47,662 nt of DNA. Source: SLRI01 sp964576715 (GTDB lineage Bacteria; Pseudomonadota; Alphaproteobacteria; Geminicoccales; Geminicoccaceae). The notes below the pieces were generated by a model. That model was not told the DNA's origin, did no database searches, and saw nothing but the letters and a program-made list of their open reading frames with translations. The stretch lies in NCBI GenBank assembly GCA_964576715.1, contig CAZNWE010000028.1:1-47662 (forward strand). Direction: 5' to 3'. Made by a program: the position numbers and the translations under genes. Below, in pieces: positions 25,751 through 34,262 of this stretch; position 1 is the first letter of the stretch; the number at the start of each line of letters is the position of its first letter.

Positions 25751-26367
25751 TGGCCGGCCGCTCGCCAGCGCTGCGCCGCGCTATCGCCGTGCTGCTCCTG
25801 CTCTTGCCGGTGGTCGCGAGCGCCGCGCTCGTGGTCGTGCCGGTGCGCCTCGCCGAGCGCCACGAGGCGTCCCTGGCCGAGCTCGAGGGGCATATCGGGC
25901 GGCTGGAGCAGCGCCTCGCCACCCGCGAGCAGGTGCTGGCCGAATTGCGCCAGCTCGAGCGTCGGACCGAGCTCGACTCGCGCTTGCTCGCGGCGGATAC
26001 GCTCGGTGTCGCCGGCGCTACGCTCGCCGGCCGGCTGGGCGAGCAGCTGCAAGCCGCCGGCGGGTGGCTCGACAGCACCCAGGTGCTCGATCCGGTACTC
26101 GACGAGCCGTTGCTGCGCATTCCGGTCCGCCTTCGCGGGGTCATCGACCTGCCCGGCCTGCGCACGTTCCTGCATCGCATCGAGGAGGCCGAGCCGGTAA
26201 TGACGGTCGAGCAAATCGCCCTGCGCAACGAGGATATCGGCCACAGCTCGGGCCTGTTGATCGTCGAGCTCACCGTCGTCGGCTATGCGCGGGCCGGGCT
26301 CATCGTCGATCGCAACGATGACGGCAGCGCCGGCGAGGGCGTCACGCAGACCGCCGACGCCGGCTGA
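25747..26367 (+). CDS. gspM: GspM-like type II secretion protein
   Basis: A 206-residue bitopic protein with a membrane segment at about 12-31, a coiled-coil-like region (36-75) and a small ferredoxin-like periplasmic domain (about 95-190). This matches the GspM type found in alphaproteobacteria. It is the last gene of the gsp cluster and overlaps gspL by ATGA. No gspD (secretin) or gspO (prepilin peptidase) follows. Confidence 0.8.
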   Translation: MMAGRSPALRRAIAVLLLLLPVVASAALVVVPVRLAERHEASLAELEGHIGRLEQRLATREQVLAELRQLERRTELDSRLLAADTLGVAGATLAGRLGEQLQAAGGWLDSTQVLDPVLDEPLLRIPVRLRGVIDLPGLRTFLHRIEEAEPVMTVEQIALRNEDIGHSSGLLIVELTVVGYARAGLIVDRNDDGSAGEGVTQTADAG

Positions 26368-26421
26368 CGGCGCCGCCGACGTCGCGAGAATGCCCAAGAC
26401 ACCCATACGGAGGTGACAACG

Positions 26422-26787
26422 ATGCCCGAGGTGCTCTATCGCCGGGGCGAGGCGGACGAGCGGCCCTGGGGCCGCTGGGAGGTCCTCGACGTGGGCCCCG
26501 GCTTCTGCGTCAAGCGGATAACCGTCGAGCCGGGCGGCTGTCTGTCGCTGCAGCTGCACCATCACCGGGCCGAGCACTGGGTGATCGTCGCCGGCACGGC
26601 ACAGGTGACGCGCGGCGAGGAGATCCTCGAGCTCGGCCCCGACAGCCACGTCTACCTGCCGCTCGGCATCAAGCACCGAATCGAAAACCGCGGTGCGGCG
26701 ACGGTCGTCTTCATCGAGGTGCAGACCGGCGACCGGCTGGACGAGAACGACATCGTCCGCTTCGAGGATTCCTACGGCCGCGGCTGA
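26422..26787 (+). CDS. Stand-alone phosphomannose-isomerase-type cupin
   Basis: A 121-residue cupin that equals the C-terminal isomerase domain of bifunctional PMI/GDP-mannose pyrophosphorylases. It has RPWGRWEVLDVGPGFCVKRI, LSLQLHHHRAEHWVIVAGTA (metal ligands His, His, Glu), VYLPLGIKHRIENRG and the tail DIVRFEDSYGR. The nucleotidyltransferase half is absent. GGAGG lies 8 nt before the ATG at 26422. It probably isomerises mannose-6-phosphate to fructose-6-phosphate, or acts on a related sugar phosphate. A SDR gene follows after 55 nt. Confidence 0.88.
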   Translation: MPEVLYRRGEADERPWGRWEVLDVGPGFCVKRITVEPGGCLSLQLHHHRAEHWVIVAGTAQVTRGEEILELGPDSHVYLPLGIKHRIENRGAATVVFIEVQTGDRLDENDIVRFEDSYGRG

Positions 26788-26842
26788 CGGTGCCCGCTCA
26801 TCGACGAGCGAGCGCAGCGACGATCAATCACGGGAGGGGCGC

Positions 26843-27589
26843 ATGCGCGAGGTCATGCTGGTCACTGGCGGCAGCCGCGGCATCGGTGCCGCCTGCTGCA
26901 GGCTCGCCGCGACGCGCGGCTACGACGTGGCGGTGAACTATGCCGGCAACGCGGCGGCAGCGGAGCAGGTGGCGGGTGAAGTCCGGGCCGCCGGCCGGCG
27001 AGCGATCACCATTAGGGCCGACATCAGCGACGCCGCCGCGGTCGAGGCGATGTTCGAGCAAACGGCGGCCGAACTCGGCGCGGTGACCGCGTTCGTCAGC
27101 AATGCCGGGGTGATCAACCAGACGGCCGCATTGGCCGACATCCCGGTCGAGGAGATCCGCCGGATCATCGAGATCGATCTCACGGCACACCTGATCTGCA
27201 ACCGCGCGGCGGTGCGCCGGATGGCGCGCTCGCGCGGCGGTGAGGGCGGCGCCATCGTCAATATCTCGTCGAAGGCGGCGACGCTGTTCGGTGCGGGCGG
27301 CTTCATCCCCTACGGTGCGGCCAAGGGCGGCATCGACGTCCTGACCCAGGGGCTCGGCCGCGAGGTGGCAGCAGACGGTGTTCGGGTCAACGCCGTCAGG
27401 CCCGGGCTGATCGACACCGATATGCAATCGGATACCGGCATCGCCAACCGCATCGAGCAGTTCGGCGGTACGGTGCCGATCGGCCGCGCCGGCACCGCCA
27501 TGGAAGTGGCGCAAGCGGTGCTCTGGCTGCTCTCCGCCGAGGCGGCCTATGTCACCGGCACGGTGTTCGACGTCGCGGGCGGACGCTGA
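26843..27589 (+). CDS. SDR family oxidoreductase
   Basis: A 248-residue classical SDR with TGGSRGIGAACC (cofactor loop), NYAGNAAAAE, NAGV, catalytic Ser in NISSKAA, YGAAKGG (Tyr and Lys) and RPGLIDTDM. It resembles FabG-like and glucose-dehydrogenase-like oxidoreductases; substrate not deducible. GGGAGGGGC precedes the ATG. Probably in one transcription unit with the cupin. Ends 6 nt from the convergent thiY-like gene. Confidence 0.85.
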   Translation: MREVMLVTGGSRGIGAACCRLAATRGYDVAVNYAGNAAAAEQVAGEVRAAGRRAITIRADISDAAAVEAMFEQTAAELGAVTAFVSNAGVINQTAALADIPVEEIRRIIEIDLTAHLICNRAAVRRMARSRGGEGGAIVNISSKAATLFGAGGFIPYGAAKGGIDVLTQGLGREVAADGVRVNAVRPGLIDTDMQSDTGIANRIEQFGGTVPIGRAGTAMEVAQAVLWLLSAEAAYVTGTVFDVAGGR

Positions 27590-27595
27590 GCGGGC

Positions 27596-28561
27596 TCAAT
27601 CTCCAGCGAACAGGTCGACGGCGTAGTCGGCCACCGGCAGCGCCTTCTCGATCAGGCCTTGCTCGACCAGGAAGTCGGCGAAGCGGGCATAGCGTCGGTG
27701 GTCCAGTGCCGCCGGGCTCAGCGCCAGCCGCGGCAGGGTGGCGGCCCAGGCCCGGCGGTTGAGCTCGTCGTCGAGCTCGGGATCGTAGCCGGCGAACAGC
27801 GCCCAGGCCTCGTCCGGATGGTTCAGCAGCCAGTGCGTCGCTTCCTCGACGGCCTCGATGAAGCGCTGCAGCCTGGGATCGCCGAGATTGTCGGCGTGCG
27901 CCACGTAGATCAGCTCGTCATAGGCCGGCACCCCCTCTTCCTCGGGGAAGAAAGCGCGGCCGGGCCGCTCGATGATGTCCATCTGGTTGAGCTCGAAGTT
28001 CCTAAAGGCGCCGATCACCGCATCGACCTGGCCGGTCACCAGGGACGGCGAGAGGGCGAAGTTCACGTTCACCAGCTCGATGGCGTCGAGGTCGAGCCCG
28101 TGCCGGCTCAGCATCGCACCCAGGAGCGCATCCTCGAAGCCGCCGACCGAGAAGCCCACCTTCTTGCCTTCCAGGTCGGCGATGCTCTCGATCGGGCCGT
28201 CGGCGAGCACGACGAGGCTGTTCAGCGGTGTCGCCACGACCGTGCCGATGCGCCGCAGCGGCAGGCCCTCGGCGACCTGCAGGTGCAGCTGCGGCTGGTA
28301 GCTGACCGCGATCTCGGCCTGGCCCGCCGCCACCAGCTTCGGCGGATCGTTGGGATCGGCGGGGGCGACGAGCTCGACCTCGAGCCCGTGCGCGGCGAAG
28401 ATGCCCCGTTCAGCGGCGATGATCAGCGGCGCGTGGTCCGGGTTGACGAACCAGTCGAGCAGGACGGTGAGCCGGTCCTGCGCAGCGGCCGGCAGGGCGA
28501 GGAGCAGCGTCAGGGCGAAGGCGGCGAGGCGCAGCATCGAGGCGAGTCTCCCAAGTGTCAT
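27596..28561 (-). CDS. thiY: ThiY-like ABC substrate-binding protein (thiamine precursor)
   Basis: A 321-residue exported protein of the NMT1/THI5 fold family. The signal peptide ends ALPAAAQ. LTVLLDWFVNPDHAPLI and AAERGIFAAHGLEVELV are the hallmark of ThiY, which binds N-formyl-aminomethyl-aminomethylpyrimidine or related HMP precursors. Its place at the end of a TPP-riboswitch operon supports this. The ATG at 28561 overlaps the stop of the permease gene (ATGA). No ABC ATPase gene accompanies it. Confidence 0.88.
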   Translation of the reverse strand: MTLGRLASMLRLAAFALTLLLALPAAAQDRLTVLLDWFVNPDHAPLIIAAERGIFAAHGLEVELVAPADPNDPPKLVAAGQAEIAVSYQPQLHLQVAEGLPLRRIGTVVATPLNSLVVLADGPIESIADLEGKKVGFSVGGFEDALLGAMLSRHGLDLDAIELVNVNFALSPSLVTGQVDAVIGAFRNFELNQMDIIERPGRAFFPEEEGVPAYDELIYVAHADNLGDPRLQRFIEAVEEATHWLLNHPDEAWALFAGYDPELDDELNRRAWAATLPRLALSPAALDHRRYARFADFLVEQGLIEKALPVADYAVDLFAGD

Positions 28562-29367
28562 CGTTGGTTCAAGGTTTCGGCCTGCCAGGGGGCCACCCGG
28601 CGGCCGAGCCGGTCGACGGCGAGGTAGAGGGCGAGCGCCATGGCGGCGAGGACGAGCAGCGCCGCGAACATGAGGTCGATCTGCATGCGCGCATTGGCGT
28701 GCAGCATGAGGTAGCCGAGCCCGCCCGATGAGCCGACCCACTCACCGACCACGGCACCGATCGGCGCCACCGAGGCCGCGACCCGGAGCCCCGAGGCGAG
28801 CGACGGCAGGGCAGCGGGCAGGCGGATGAGGCGGATCATGTCGAAGCGGCTCGCCCCGAGGAGGCGGACGAGGTCGAGCATCTCCGGGTCGGCGCGTTTC
28901 AAGCCGTCATAGAAGGCGGCGGTGATCGGGAAGTAGATGATCAAGACCGCCATCGCGACCTTTGACGCCATGCCGTAGCCGAGCCAGAGGACGAGCAGCG
29001 GGGCGAGGGCGAAGACCGGCAGGGCCTGGCTGACGACGAAGACCGGCAGCAGCCAGCGCCGGGCGGTGGCGAAGCTCGCCAGCAAGAGCCCGGAAATGGT
29101 GCCGAGGATCGCCCCCAGGAAGAAACCGATGAGGATTTCGCTGGCGGTGATCCAGGCGTGGCCGAGGATCAAGGGCCAGCGCTCGACCAGCGTGGCGAGC
29201 ACCGGCACCGGCCCGGGCAGGATGAAGGGCGGCACGCCCGAGAGCGTTACCACCAGTTGCCAGACGGCGACGAGGCCGAGGAGTGTGACCACCGGCCGGA
29301 CGCCGACGAGCGACGGTGCCCCGACGGGCCCGCGCTCGACCGGCCGCTTGACCGCCTCGATCGCCAT
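28558..29367 (-). CDS. thiX: ThiX-like ABC transporter permease
   Basis: A 269-residue permease of the SsuC/TauC/ThiX family with about six membrane segments. The EAA-type loop is RLLGASRFDMIRLIRLPAALP, which docks the ATPase. GAVVGEWVGSSGGLGYLM is also typical. I chose the ATG at 29367, 5 nt after the dctP-like stop, over a longer frame that would overlap that gene. It would partner with the ThiY-like protein for uptake of the thiamine pyrimidine precursor. Confidence 0.87.
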   Translation of the reverse strand: MAIEAVKRPVERGPVGAPSLVGVRPVVTLLGLVAVWQLVVTLSGVPPFILPGPVPVLATLVERWPLILGHAWITASEILIGFFLGAILGTISGLLLASFATARRWLLPVFVVSQALPVFALAPLLVLWLGYGMASKVAMAVLIIYFPITAAFYDGLKRADPEMLDLVRLLGASRFDMIRLIRLPAALPSLASGLRVAASVAPIGAVVGEWVGSSGGLGYLMLHANARMQIDLMFAALLVLAAMALALYLAVDRLGRRVAPWQAETLNQR

Positions 29368-29372
29368 CGGGG

Positions 29373-30443
29373 TCAGACTGCGGCCCGAGCGGTGAGAAAG
29401 GCGGCCGTCGACTCGCGCGACCATGGCCGCAACAGATCGAGCATCGCGACGTAGCTGTCGTGGATGCGCCTGTCGAGGCCGTCATTTTCCGCGAACTGGC
29501 CCAATACCTCGGGTGCCCGGGTTCTGAGCGCCTCGATGATCTCCGGCGGAAAGGTGCGCAGTTGAACGCCGTGGTCCTCGACCAGTGAGCGCAGCGCCTC
29601 GGCGTTCATTCGCTCGGCTTCGGCCAGCGCATAGGCGTTCTCGGCCCGGCAGGCCTCGGTGACGACGGCCTTGAGTTCCGTCGGCAGCGCCTCGAAGACG
29701 GCCCGGTTGACGATGCACTCGCCCGTCCCGTTCGGCTCGTGCAGGCCGGGGCCATAATAGAAGGGCGCTGCCTGATGGAAGCCCAAGGCGAGGTCGCTGA
29801 ACGGTCCGGCGAACTCGGCGGCGTCGATGGCCCCGCTCTGCAAGGCCGGCAGGGTCTCGCCCGGCGGCAGCGAGACCTGGACGATGCCGAACGGCTTGTA
29901 GAGATCGCCGCCGAGGCCCGGCATGCGAAAGCGCAGGCCCTGCAGGTCGCTCAAGCCATGGATCTCCCGGCGGAACCAGCCACCCATCGACATGCCGGTA
30001 TTGCCGGCCATGAACGGCTTGACGCCGAAATCGCCGTAGAGCTCGTCCCAGAGCGCCTGGCCACCGCCATGCTCGATCCAGGAGACATGCTCGAGCGGCG
30101 TGAGGCCGAAGGGGGCGGCGAGGAAAAGCTGCGAAACCGGCATCTTGCCGGCCCAGAAGACGGCGGCGGTATGCGCCAACTCGGCGACGCCTTCGCTCAC
30201 CGCATCGAGCACCTCGAAGGCCGGGACGATCTCACCGGCGGCAAAGAGCTGGACCTCGATCCGTCCGCCGCTCATGGCATTGATGCGTTCCGCGAGCCGG
30301 GTCGCGGTCATGCCGGGCCCCGGCAGGTCGCGCGGCCAGGAGGTCACCATCCGCCAGCGCTGGGCCGTCTCGGCGCCGAGCGTGGCCGGGGCGGCGATGA
30401 CCCCGGCACCGGCCAGGATGGCGTTGCGCCGGGTTGCGTTCAT
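29373..30443 (-). CDS. TRAP transporter substrate-binding protein, DctP family
   Basis: A 356-residue exported protein with a twin-arginine-type signal (TRRNAILAGAGVIAAPATLGA). Its fold is that of DctP/TakP binding proteins: WRMVTSWPRDLPGPG, RIEVQLFAAGEIVPAFEVLDAVSEG, and RFRMPGLGGDLYKPFG with the conserved Arg that binds carboxylate ligands. GGAGGAG precedes the ATG by 7 nt. It overlaps thiD by ATGA and so lies inside the thiamine operon. No TRAP membrane subunits (dctQ/dctM) are nearby. Binding of a thiamine-related acid is a speculation from position; TakP-like proteins bind 2-oxo acids. Confidence 0.88.
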   Translation of the reverse strand: MNATRRNAILAGAGVIAAPATLGAETAQRWRMVTSWPRDLPGPGMTATRLAERINAMSGGRIEVQLFAAGEIVPAFEVLDAVSEGVAELAHTAAVFWAGKMPVSQLFLAAPFGLTPLEHVSWIEHGGGQALWDELYGDFGVKPFMAGNTGMSMGGWFRREIHGLSDLQGLRFRMPGLGGDLYKPFGIVQVSLPPGETLPALQSGAIDAAEFAGPFSDLALGFHQAAPFYYGPGLHEPNGTGECIVNRAVFEALPTELKAVVTEACRAENAYALAEAERMNAEALRSLVEDHGVQLRTFPPEIIEALRTRAPEVLGQFAENDGLDRRIHDSYVAMLDLLRPWSRESTAAFLTARAAV

Positions 30444-31258
30444 GCGTCGTCTCCTCCGTTCGGCCACGTCTGGAAGAAGTGGTGCACCGGCCCGTGGCCG
30501 TGGCCGATGGCCAACCGGTCCGCCGCCGCGATGGCACCGGTGATGTAGCGCTTCGCCCGGCCGACCGCGTCGGGGAGCGGCCGCCCGGCGGCGAGACCGG
30601 CGGCGATGGCGGCCGAGAGCGTGCAGCCGGTGCCGTGGGTGTTGTTGGTGGCGATGCGCTCGGCCCGCTGCCAGAGCAGTTCGCCGCCGTGCAGCAACAC
30701 ATCGGCGCTGTCACCGTTGTCCAGATGGCCGCCCTTGAGCAGGACATTGGCCACGCCCAGGCCCTGCAGCCGGGCTGCCACCCCCGGCAGCTGCCGCCGC
30801 TCGGTGCTCGGCGCCTCGCCGAGCAGCACCGCGGCTTCGGGCAGGTTCGGCGTGATGATCGAGGCCAGCGGCAGCAGCTCCTGCTTGAGGGCGTGGACGG
30901 CATCGTCGGGCAGCAGCTTGTCGCCCGATTTTGCCACCATGACGGGGTCGAGGACGATCCAGCGCGGCCGCCAGTGGCGCAGCCGGTCGGCCACGGCGCG
31001 GATCACCTCGGGCCCCCCCAGCATGCCGAGCTTGACCGCGTCGACCCGGATATCGGCGAAGACGGCGTCGATCTGCCGGGCGACGAAGTCGGGATCGACC
31101 GGCATGATGCCGGTGACCGCCTGGGTGTTCTGGGCGGTAAGGGCGGTGATCGCCGACATGCCGTAGACGCCCAAGGCCGAGAAGGTTTTGAGGTCGGCCT
31201 GGATGCCGGCGCCGCCGCCACTGTCCGAGCCGGCGATGGTCAGGGCGGTTGGCGTCAT
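30440..31258 (-). CDS. thiD: HMP/HMP-phosphate kinase ThiD
   Basis: A 272-residue kinase that phosphorylates hydroxymethylpyrimidine twice in thiamine synthesis. Family marks: TIAGSDSGGGAGIQADLKTF at the N-terminus, MSAITALTAQNT, VKLGMLGG, LDPVMVAKSG, TPNLPEAAVLLG, VLLKGGHL and the ATP/anion-hole motif NNTHGTGCTLSAAIAA. The ATG at 31258 overlaps the thiE stop (ATGA). Normal length. Confidence 0.96.
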   Translation of the reverse strand: MTPTALTIAGSDSGGGAGIQADLKTFSALGVYGMSAITALTAQNTQAVTGIMPVDPDFVARQIDAVFADIRVDAVKLGMLGGPEVIRAVADRLRHWRPRWIVLDPVMVAKSGDKLLPDDAVHALKQELLPLASIITPNLPEAAVLLGEAPSTERRQLPGVAARLQGLGVANVLLKGGHLDNGDSADVLLHGGELLWQRAERIATNNTHGTGCTLSAAIAAGLAAGRPLPDAVGRAKRYITGAIAAADRLAIGHGHGPVHHFFQTWPNGGDDA

Positions 31259-31920
31259 GCCTGCCTCTTTCGGGTGGCCTCGTCGACCACGGCGCGCAGC
31301 CGCCTGGCGGCGGCCGCGACGTCGTCGGCCATGAAGATGTCGCTGATGACGGCAACGCCATCGGCCCCGGCCGCGATCACGGCGGCGGCGTTGGCGTGGT
31401 CGATGCCGGCGATGCCGCAGACCGGGAGGTCCGGGTGATACCCGTGCACAGCATCGATCAGCCGGGCGAGGCCAGCTGGCCCGAGCGGCGGATCGCCCGG
31501 GTCCTTGCTCGCCGTGGCGTAGACGGGACCGAGCCCGGCATAGTCGGCGAGCCCCGGTTGCACGGCGGCGGCTTCGTGGGCATGGTGGATGGTGATGCCG
31601 AGGATCGCGGCCGCGCCGAGCAGCCGTCTGGCATCGTCGGGTGCCATGTCGGTGAGGCCGACATGCACGCCGGCGGCACCGGCGGCCAGCGCCACGTCGA
31701 CCCGGTCGTTGACCAAAAGTGGGATGGCGTGTGGGGCGAGGACGGCGCGCACGGCTCTGGCGAGGGCCACGAGGTCGCGGGTCCCGGACGTCTTGTCGCG
31801 GAGCTGCAGGAGCGTGATGCCGCCGCTTGCCGCTGCTGCGACCAGGGCCGCGGGATCGCGGCCGTGCGTGCGAGCCGGGTCGAGGACGCCGTAGAGGCGA
31901 AGGTCGAGCGAGGGCTTCAT
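31255..31920 (-). CDS. thiE: Thiamine-phosphate synthase ThiE
   Basis: A 221-residue TIM barrel that couples HMP pyrophosphate and thiazole phosphate to thiamine phosphate. Landmarks: ITLLQLRDKTSGTRDL, LLVNDRVDVALAAGAAGVHVG, YAGLGPVYATASKDP, VCGIAGIDHANAAAVIAAGADGVAVIS split across the C-terminal phosphate-binding region. ATGA overlaps on both sides join it to thiM and thiD. Confidence 0.95.
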   Translation of the reverse strand: MKPSLDLRLYGVLDPARTHGRDPAALVAAAASGGITLLQLRDKTSGTRDLVALARAVRAVLAPHAIPLLVNDRVDVALAAGAAGVHVGLTDMAPDDARRLLGAAAILGITIHHAHEAAAVQPGLADYAGLGPVYATASKDPGDPPLGPAGLARLIDAVHGYHPDLPVCGIAGIDHANAAAVIAAGADGVAVISDIFMADDVAAAARRLRAVVDEATRKRQA

Positions 31921-32669
31921 GCCAGCCTCGCCTGGCACTGCAAGGCCTCGGCATCGAGGGTGTAGACGGCGTCGAGGAAGGCCGGAACGAAGCTGCCGGG
32001 GCCTCGACAGCGCTTCGCAGCGAGGCCACCCGCGACCTTCATCACCAGCATCGTCGAGGCGGCTGCGCTGAAGGGATCGTCCTCGACCGCGAGAAAGGCC
32101 GCAAGAAGGGCCGAGCCGGCGCAGCCCATCGCGGTCACCCGGTCCATGAGCGGGCTGCCGCCCATCACCTCGACAGTGCGGTCGCCCCGAACGATCCGGT
32201 CGATCGCCCCGGTGCTGGCCACGACCGTCCGGGCACCGACCTCGAGCAAGGGCCGCTCGGCCTGATTGCAGCGCAGCACGGCGGGCCCGCGGGCGACGAG
32301 TCCCTGCGCGAAGGCTCGCCGCTCGGTGCTGCGGTCGACCTTGACCGGGTCGAGCACCCAGGGCCTGCCGAGCGTCTGGGCCGCCTGGATCGCTTCGGGT
32401 GCGGCTTCCCGGCGCCACGGATCGAGCTGGCCCAGATTGACGAGGAGAGCGGCGCTGGAGCCCACGAAATCCGCCATGGCGGCCGGCTCCATGGTCATCG
32501 AGGGTACTGCACCGACCGCGAGCAGGAGGTTCGCCGAGAGCTGCATGGCGACGAAATTGGTGAGGCAATGGACGCGCGGTCGCTCGGCCCGCAGGCCGGC
32601 CAGGCCGGCTGCGGCCCGGTCCACGATATCGCCATGTGAGATGGTCGCCACGTCCGCCCCCCAGGTCAT
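31917..32669 (-). CDS. thiM: Hydroxyethylthiazole kinase ThiM
   Basis: A 250-residue ribokinase-like enzyme that phosphorylates the thiazole alcohol for salvage. Landmarks: VHCLTNFVAMQLSANLLLAVG, PSMTMEPAAMADF, LLVNLGQLD, WVLDPVKV, RCNQAERPLL and VTAMGCAGSALLAAFLA (active-site Cys loop). It is the first gene after the riboswitch. Start uncertain: ATG 32669 has no good ribosome site, while a GTG six codons in has GGGGGG upstream, which the riboswitch could mask. Confidence 0.93.
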   Translation of the reverse strand: MTWGADVATISHGDIVDRAAAGLAGLRAERPRVHCLTNFVAMQLSANLLLAVGAVPSMTMEPAAMADFVGSSAALLVNLGQLDPWRREAAPEAIQAAQTLGRPWVLDPVKVDRSTERRAFAQGLVARGPAVLRCNQAERPLLEVGARTVVASTGAIDRIVRGDRTVEVMGGSPLMDRVTAMGCAGSALLAAFLAVEDDPFSAAASTMLVMKVAGGLAAKRCRGPGSFVPAFLDAVYTLDAEALQCQARLA

Positions 32670-32720
32670 TGCCGGACCAGCAACGGTAGTGGGGACGGAG
32701 GACGGTCGAAACAGCCGCTC

Positions 32721-32810
32721 AATCCCTACGCCGGCATCATCCGGATCAGGTTCGACGGGTTTAGCGGTCTGCCCGCACTCTCAGTCCCGCGCCAGGGACA
32801 CCCCGTTGAG
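32721..32810 (-). promoter_or_regulatory. TPP (THI-element) riboswitch upstream of thiM
   Basis: Read on the minus strand, the conserved aptamer is complete: CGGGGUG near 32800-32806, CUGAGA at 32779-32784, ACCCGU at about 32755-32760, GAACCUGAUCCGG at 32741-32753 and CCGGCGUAGGGA at about 32723-32734. These are the P1-P5 core elements of the TPP riboswitch. It ends about 50 nt before thiM, so TPP binding likely blocks ribosome access or causes termination and represses the six-gene thiamine operon. Confidence 0.95.
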
Positions 32811-32937
32811 TCGCATGACAATACCTAGACAGCACCGATGCCCCTGGCAAGGGCGGGCATCGATCGAGCAGCCTTAACCGATTGGCAAGGAGCCTCGCGT
32901 TAAGCTTGCGCGCATGGTCAACAACCGAGGAATGACG

Positions 32938-33132
32938 ATGCGGCACGCGCCCCGGAATCCTGCCCAGAGAACGGTCAAGGAGAGCGAGTGGGAAATCGAT
33001 GCGGAGATCTTCGACGAGCCGCTGGATTGCGAGGCCCTGGCGGCGATCGAGACCAGCCTCGAGGATGACGAGCCGTGGCAGCGCCTCGGCGACGTTCTCG
33101 GCCGGATCACCGGCGAGGCCGAGCCGGCCTGA
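32938..33132 (+). CDS. Small acidic hypothetical protein
   Basis: A 64-residue, strongly acidic protein, rich in Glu and Asp after residue 17 (ESEWEIDAEIFDEPLDCEAL). No family recognised, no membrane segment. GAGG at 32927-32930 lies 7 nt before the ATG at 32938; ATGs at 32914 and 32932 are in frame but less well placed. Its stop abuts the stop of convergent ccmC without a gap. Function unknown. Confidence 0.6.
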   Translation: MRHAPRNPAQRTVKESEWEIDAEIFDEPLDCEALAAIETSLEDDEPWQRLGDVLGRITGEAEPA

Positions 33133-33855
33133 TCAACCGCGCGCCTCGGCGGCGAGGCGCAGATTGGCGATCTTGCGATCGGTGAGGTGCACCCGGATGC
33201 GCAGGATAGTGACCCAGACGAGGTAGAGCTTGAACACCAGGATCATCGCGAGCAGCGGGTAGAGCATGGCCGCATCCATGGCCGGGCCGTCGCGGCGCAG
33301 GATGGTCGCCGGCTGGTGCAGGGTGTTCCACCAGTCGACCGAGAAGCGGATGATCGGCAGGTTGATCGCACCGACCAGCGCCAAGATCGAGGCGGCGCGG
33401 GCACCGCGTGCCGGATCCTCGAACGCGTCATAGAGCGCCATGTAGCCGAGGTAGAGGAAGAACAGGATCAGGACGGAGGTCAGCCGCGCATCCCAGACCC
33501 ACCAGGTCCCCCACATCGGCTTGCCCCAGATCGCCCCGGTGACCAGGGCGATGGCGGTGAAGACGGCGCCCACCGGGGCCATCGCCCGGGCCGAAACCTC
33601 GGCGACCGGGTGGCGCCAGACGAGGGCCACGAAGCTCGCCACGGCGATGCCGAGATAGGCGAAGCTCGCCATCCAGGCGGCCGGCACGTGCACGTAGATG
33701 ATCCGATAGGCATCGCCCTGCTGGTAGTCGGCGGGGGCGATGAACAGCGCCCAGAAGAGGGCCAACGGCGCCAGGATGGTCGCCGGCCACGCCACGAACG
33801 GCAGAACGGCGTCGGTCACCTTTTGGAACCGCAGTGGATTGGCGAGCGCGTGCAT
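33133..33855 (-). CDS. ccmC: Heme exporter / cytochrome c maturation protein CcmC
   Basis: A 240-residue integral membrane protein with six membrane segments. The tryptophan-rich heme-handling motif WGKPMWGTWWVWDARLTS (about 105-122) is unmistakable. HVPAAWM and VDWWNTLHQPATI supply the heme-ligand histidines before and after it. CcmC loads heme onto CcmE during cytochrome c maturation. None of ccmA, ccmB, ccmD or ccmE is beside it, although ccmD usually follows directly. The ATG at 33855 was chosen as it begins just before the first membrane segment. Confidence 0.93.
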   Translation of the reverse strand: MHALANPLRFQKVTDAVLPFVAWPATILAPLALFWALFIAPADYQQGDAYRIIYVHVPAAWMASFAYLGIAVASFVALVWRHPVAEVSARAMAPVGAVFTAIALVTGAIWGKPMWGTWWVWDARLTSVLILFFLYLGYMALYDAFEDPARGARAASILALVGAINLPIIRFSVDWWNTLHQPATILRRDGPAMDAAMLYPLLAMILVFKLYLVWVTILRIRVHLTDRKIANLRLAAEARG

Positions 33856-34041
33856 GCCCGAAACATAACGCTGTAAGAGCGCGGTTTCCAGGCCATTTGC
33901 CAGCCAGGGTCGCCTCGCGCAGCGCGCCAACTCGGGCGTCATGTCCTCCAGCGCCACAACCCTAGCCGCGACCGCCGAACAGCCGATCTCGGCGCTAAAA
34001 CCGGCAGGCTGGCTGCGGCGATCGACGTCGACGACTTCTTC

Positions 34042-34092
34042 GCGAAGGCTGGGCAGCGGCGAAGGCTGGGCGACGGCGAAGGCTGGGCAATG
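34042..34092. repeat. Three tandem copies of a 17-bp unit
   Basis: The unit GCGAAGGCTGGGCAGCG and two near-identical copies follow each other at 34042, 34059 and 34076; only the last four or five bases vary. A period of 17 would shift frame in coding DNA, which agrees with this region not being a functional gene. Confidence 0.85.
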
Positions 34093-34262
34093 GTGGTCGA
34101 GCGGGTGCCTTCGAGCGACCAGGCACCGCCGGGCTGGCGGCGCTCGACCTTGGCCTTGCGCGCCGGCAAGGGGTACCAGGGCGATGCTGCAGCGTCGCGC
34201 GAGCGGCTGGCGGACTGCCGAGGCGAGCAAGCGCGTCACCATGGTCCACCTCGCGAGCGGTC

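Noticed and set aside
31259..32029. Possible N-terminal extension of ThiD
   Set aside because: It would overlap thiE fully; ThiD begins with its normal motif right after the ATG at 31258.
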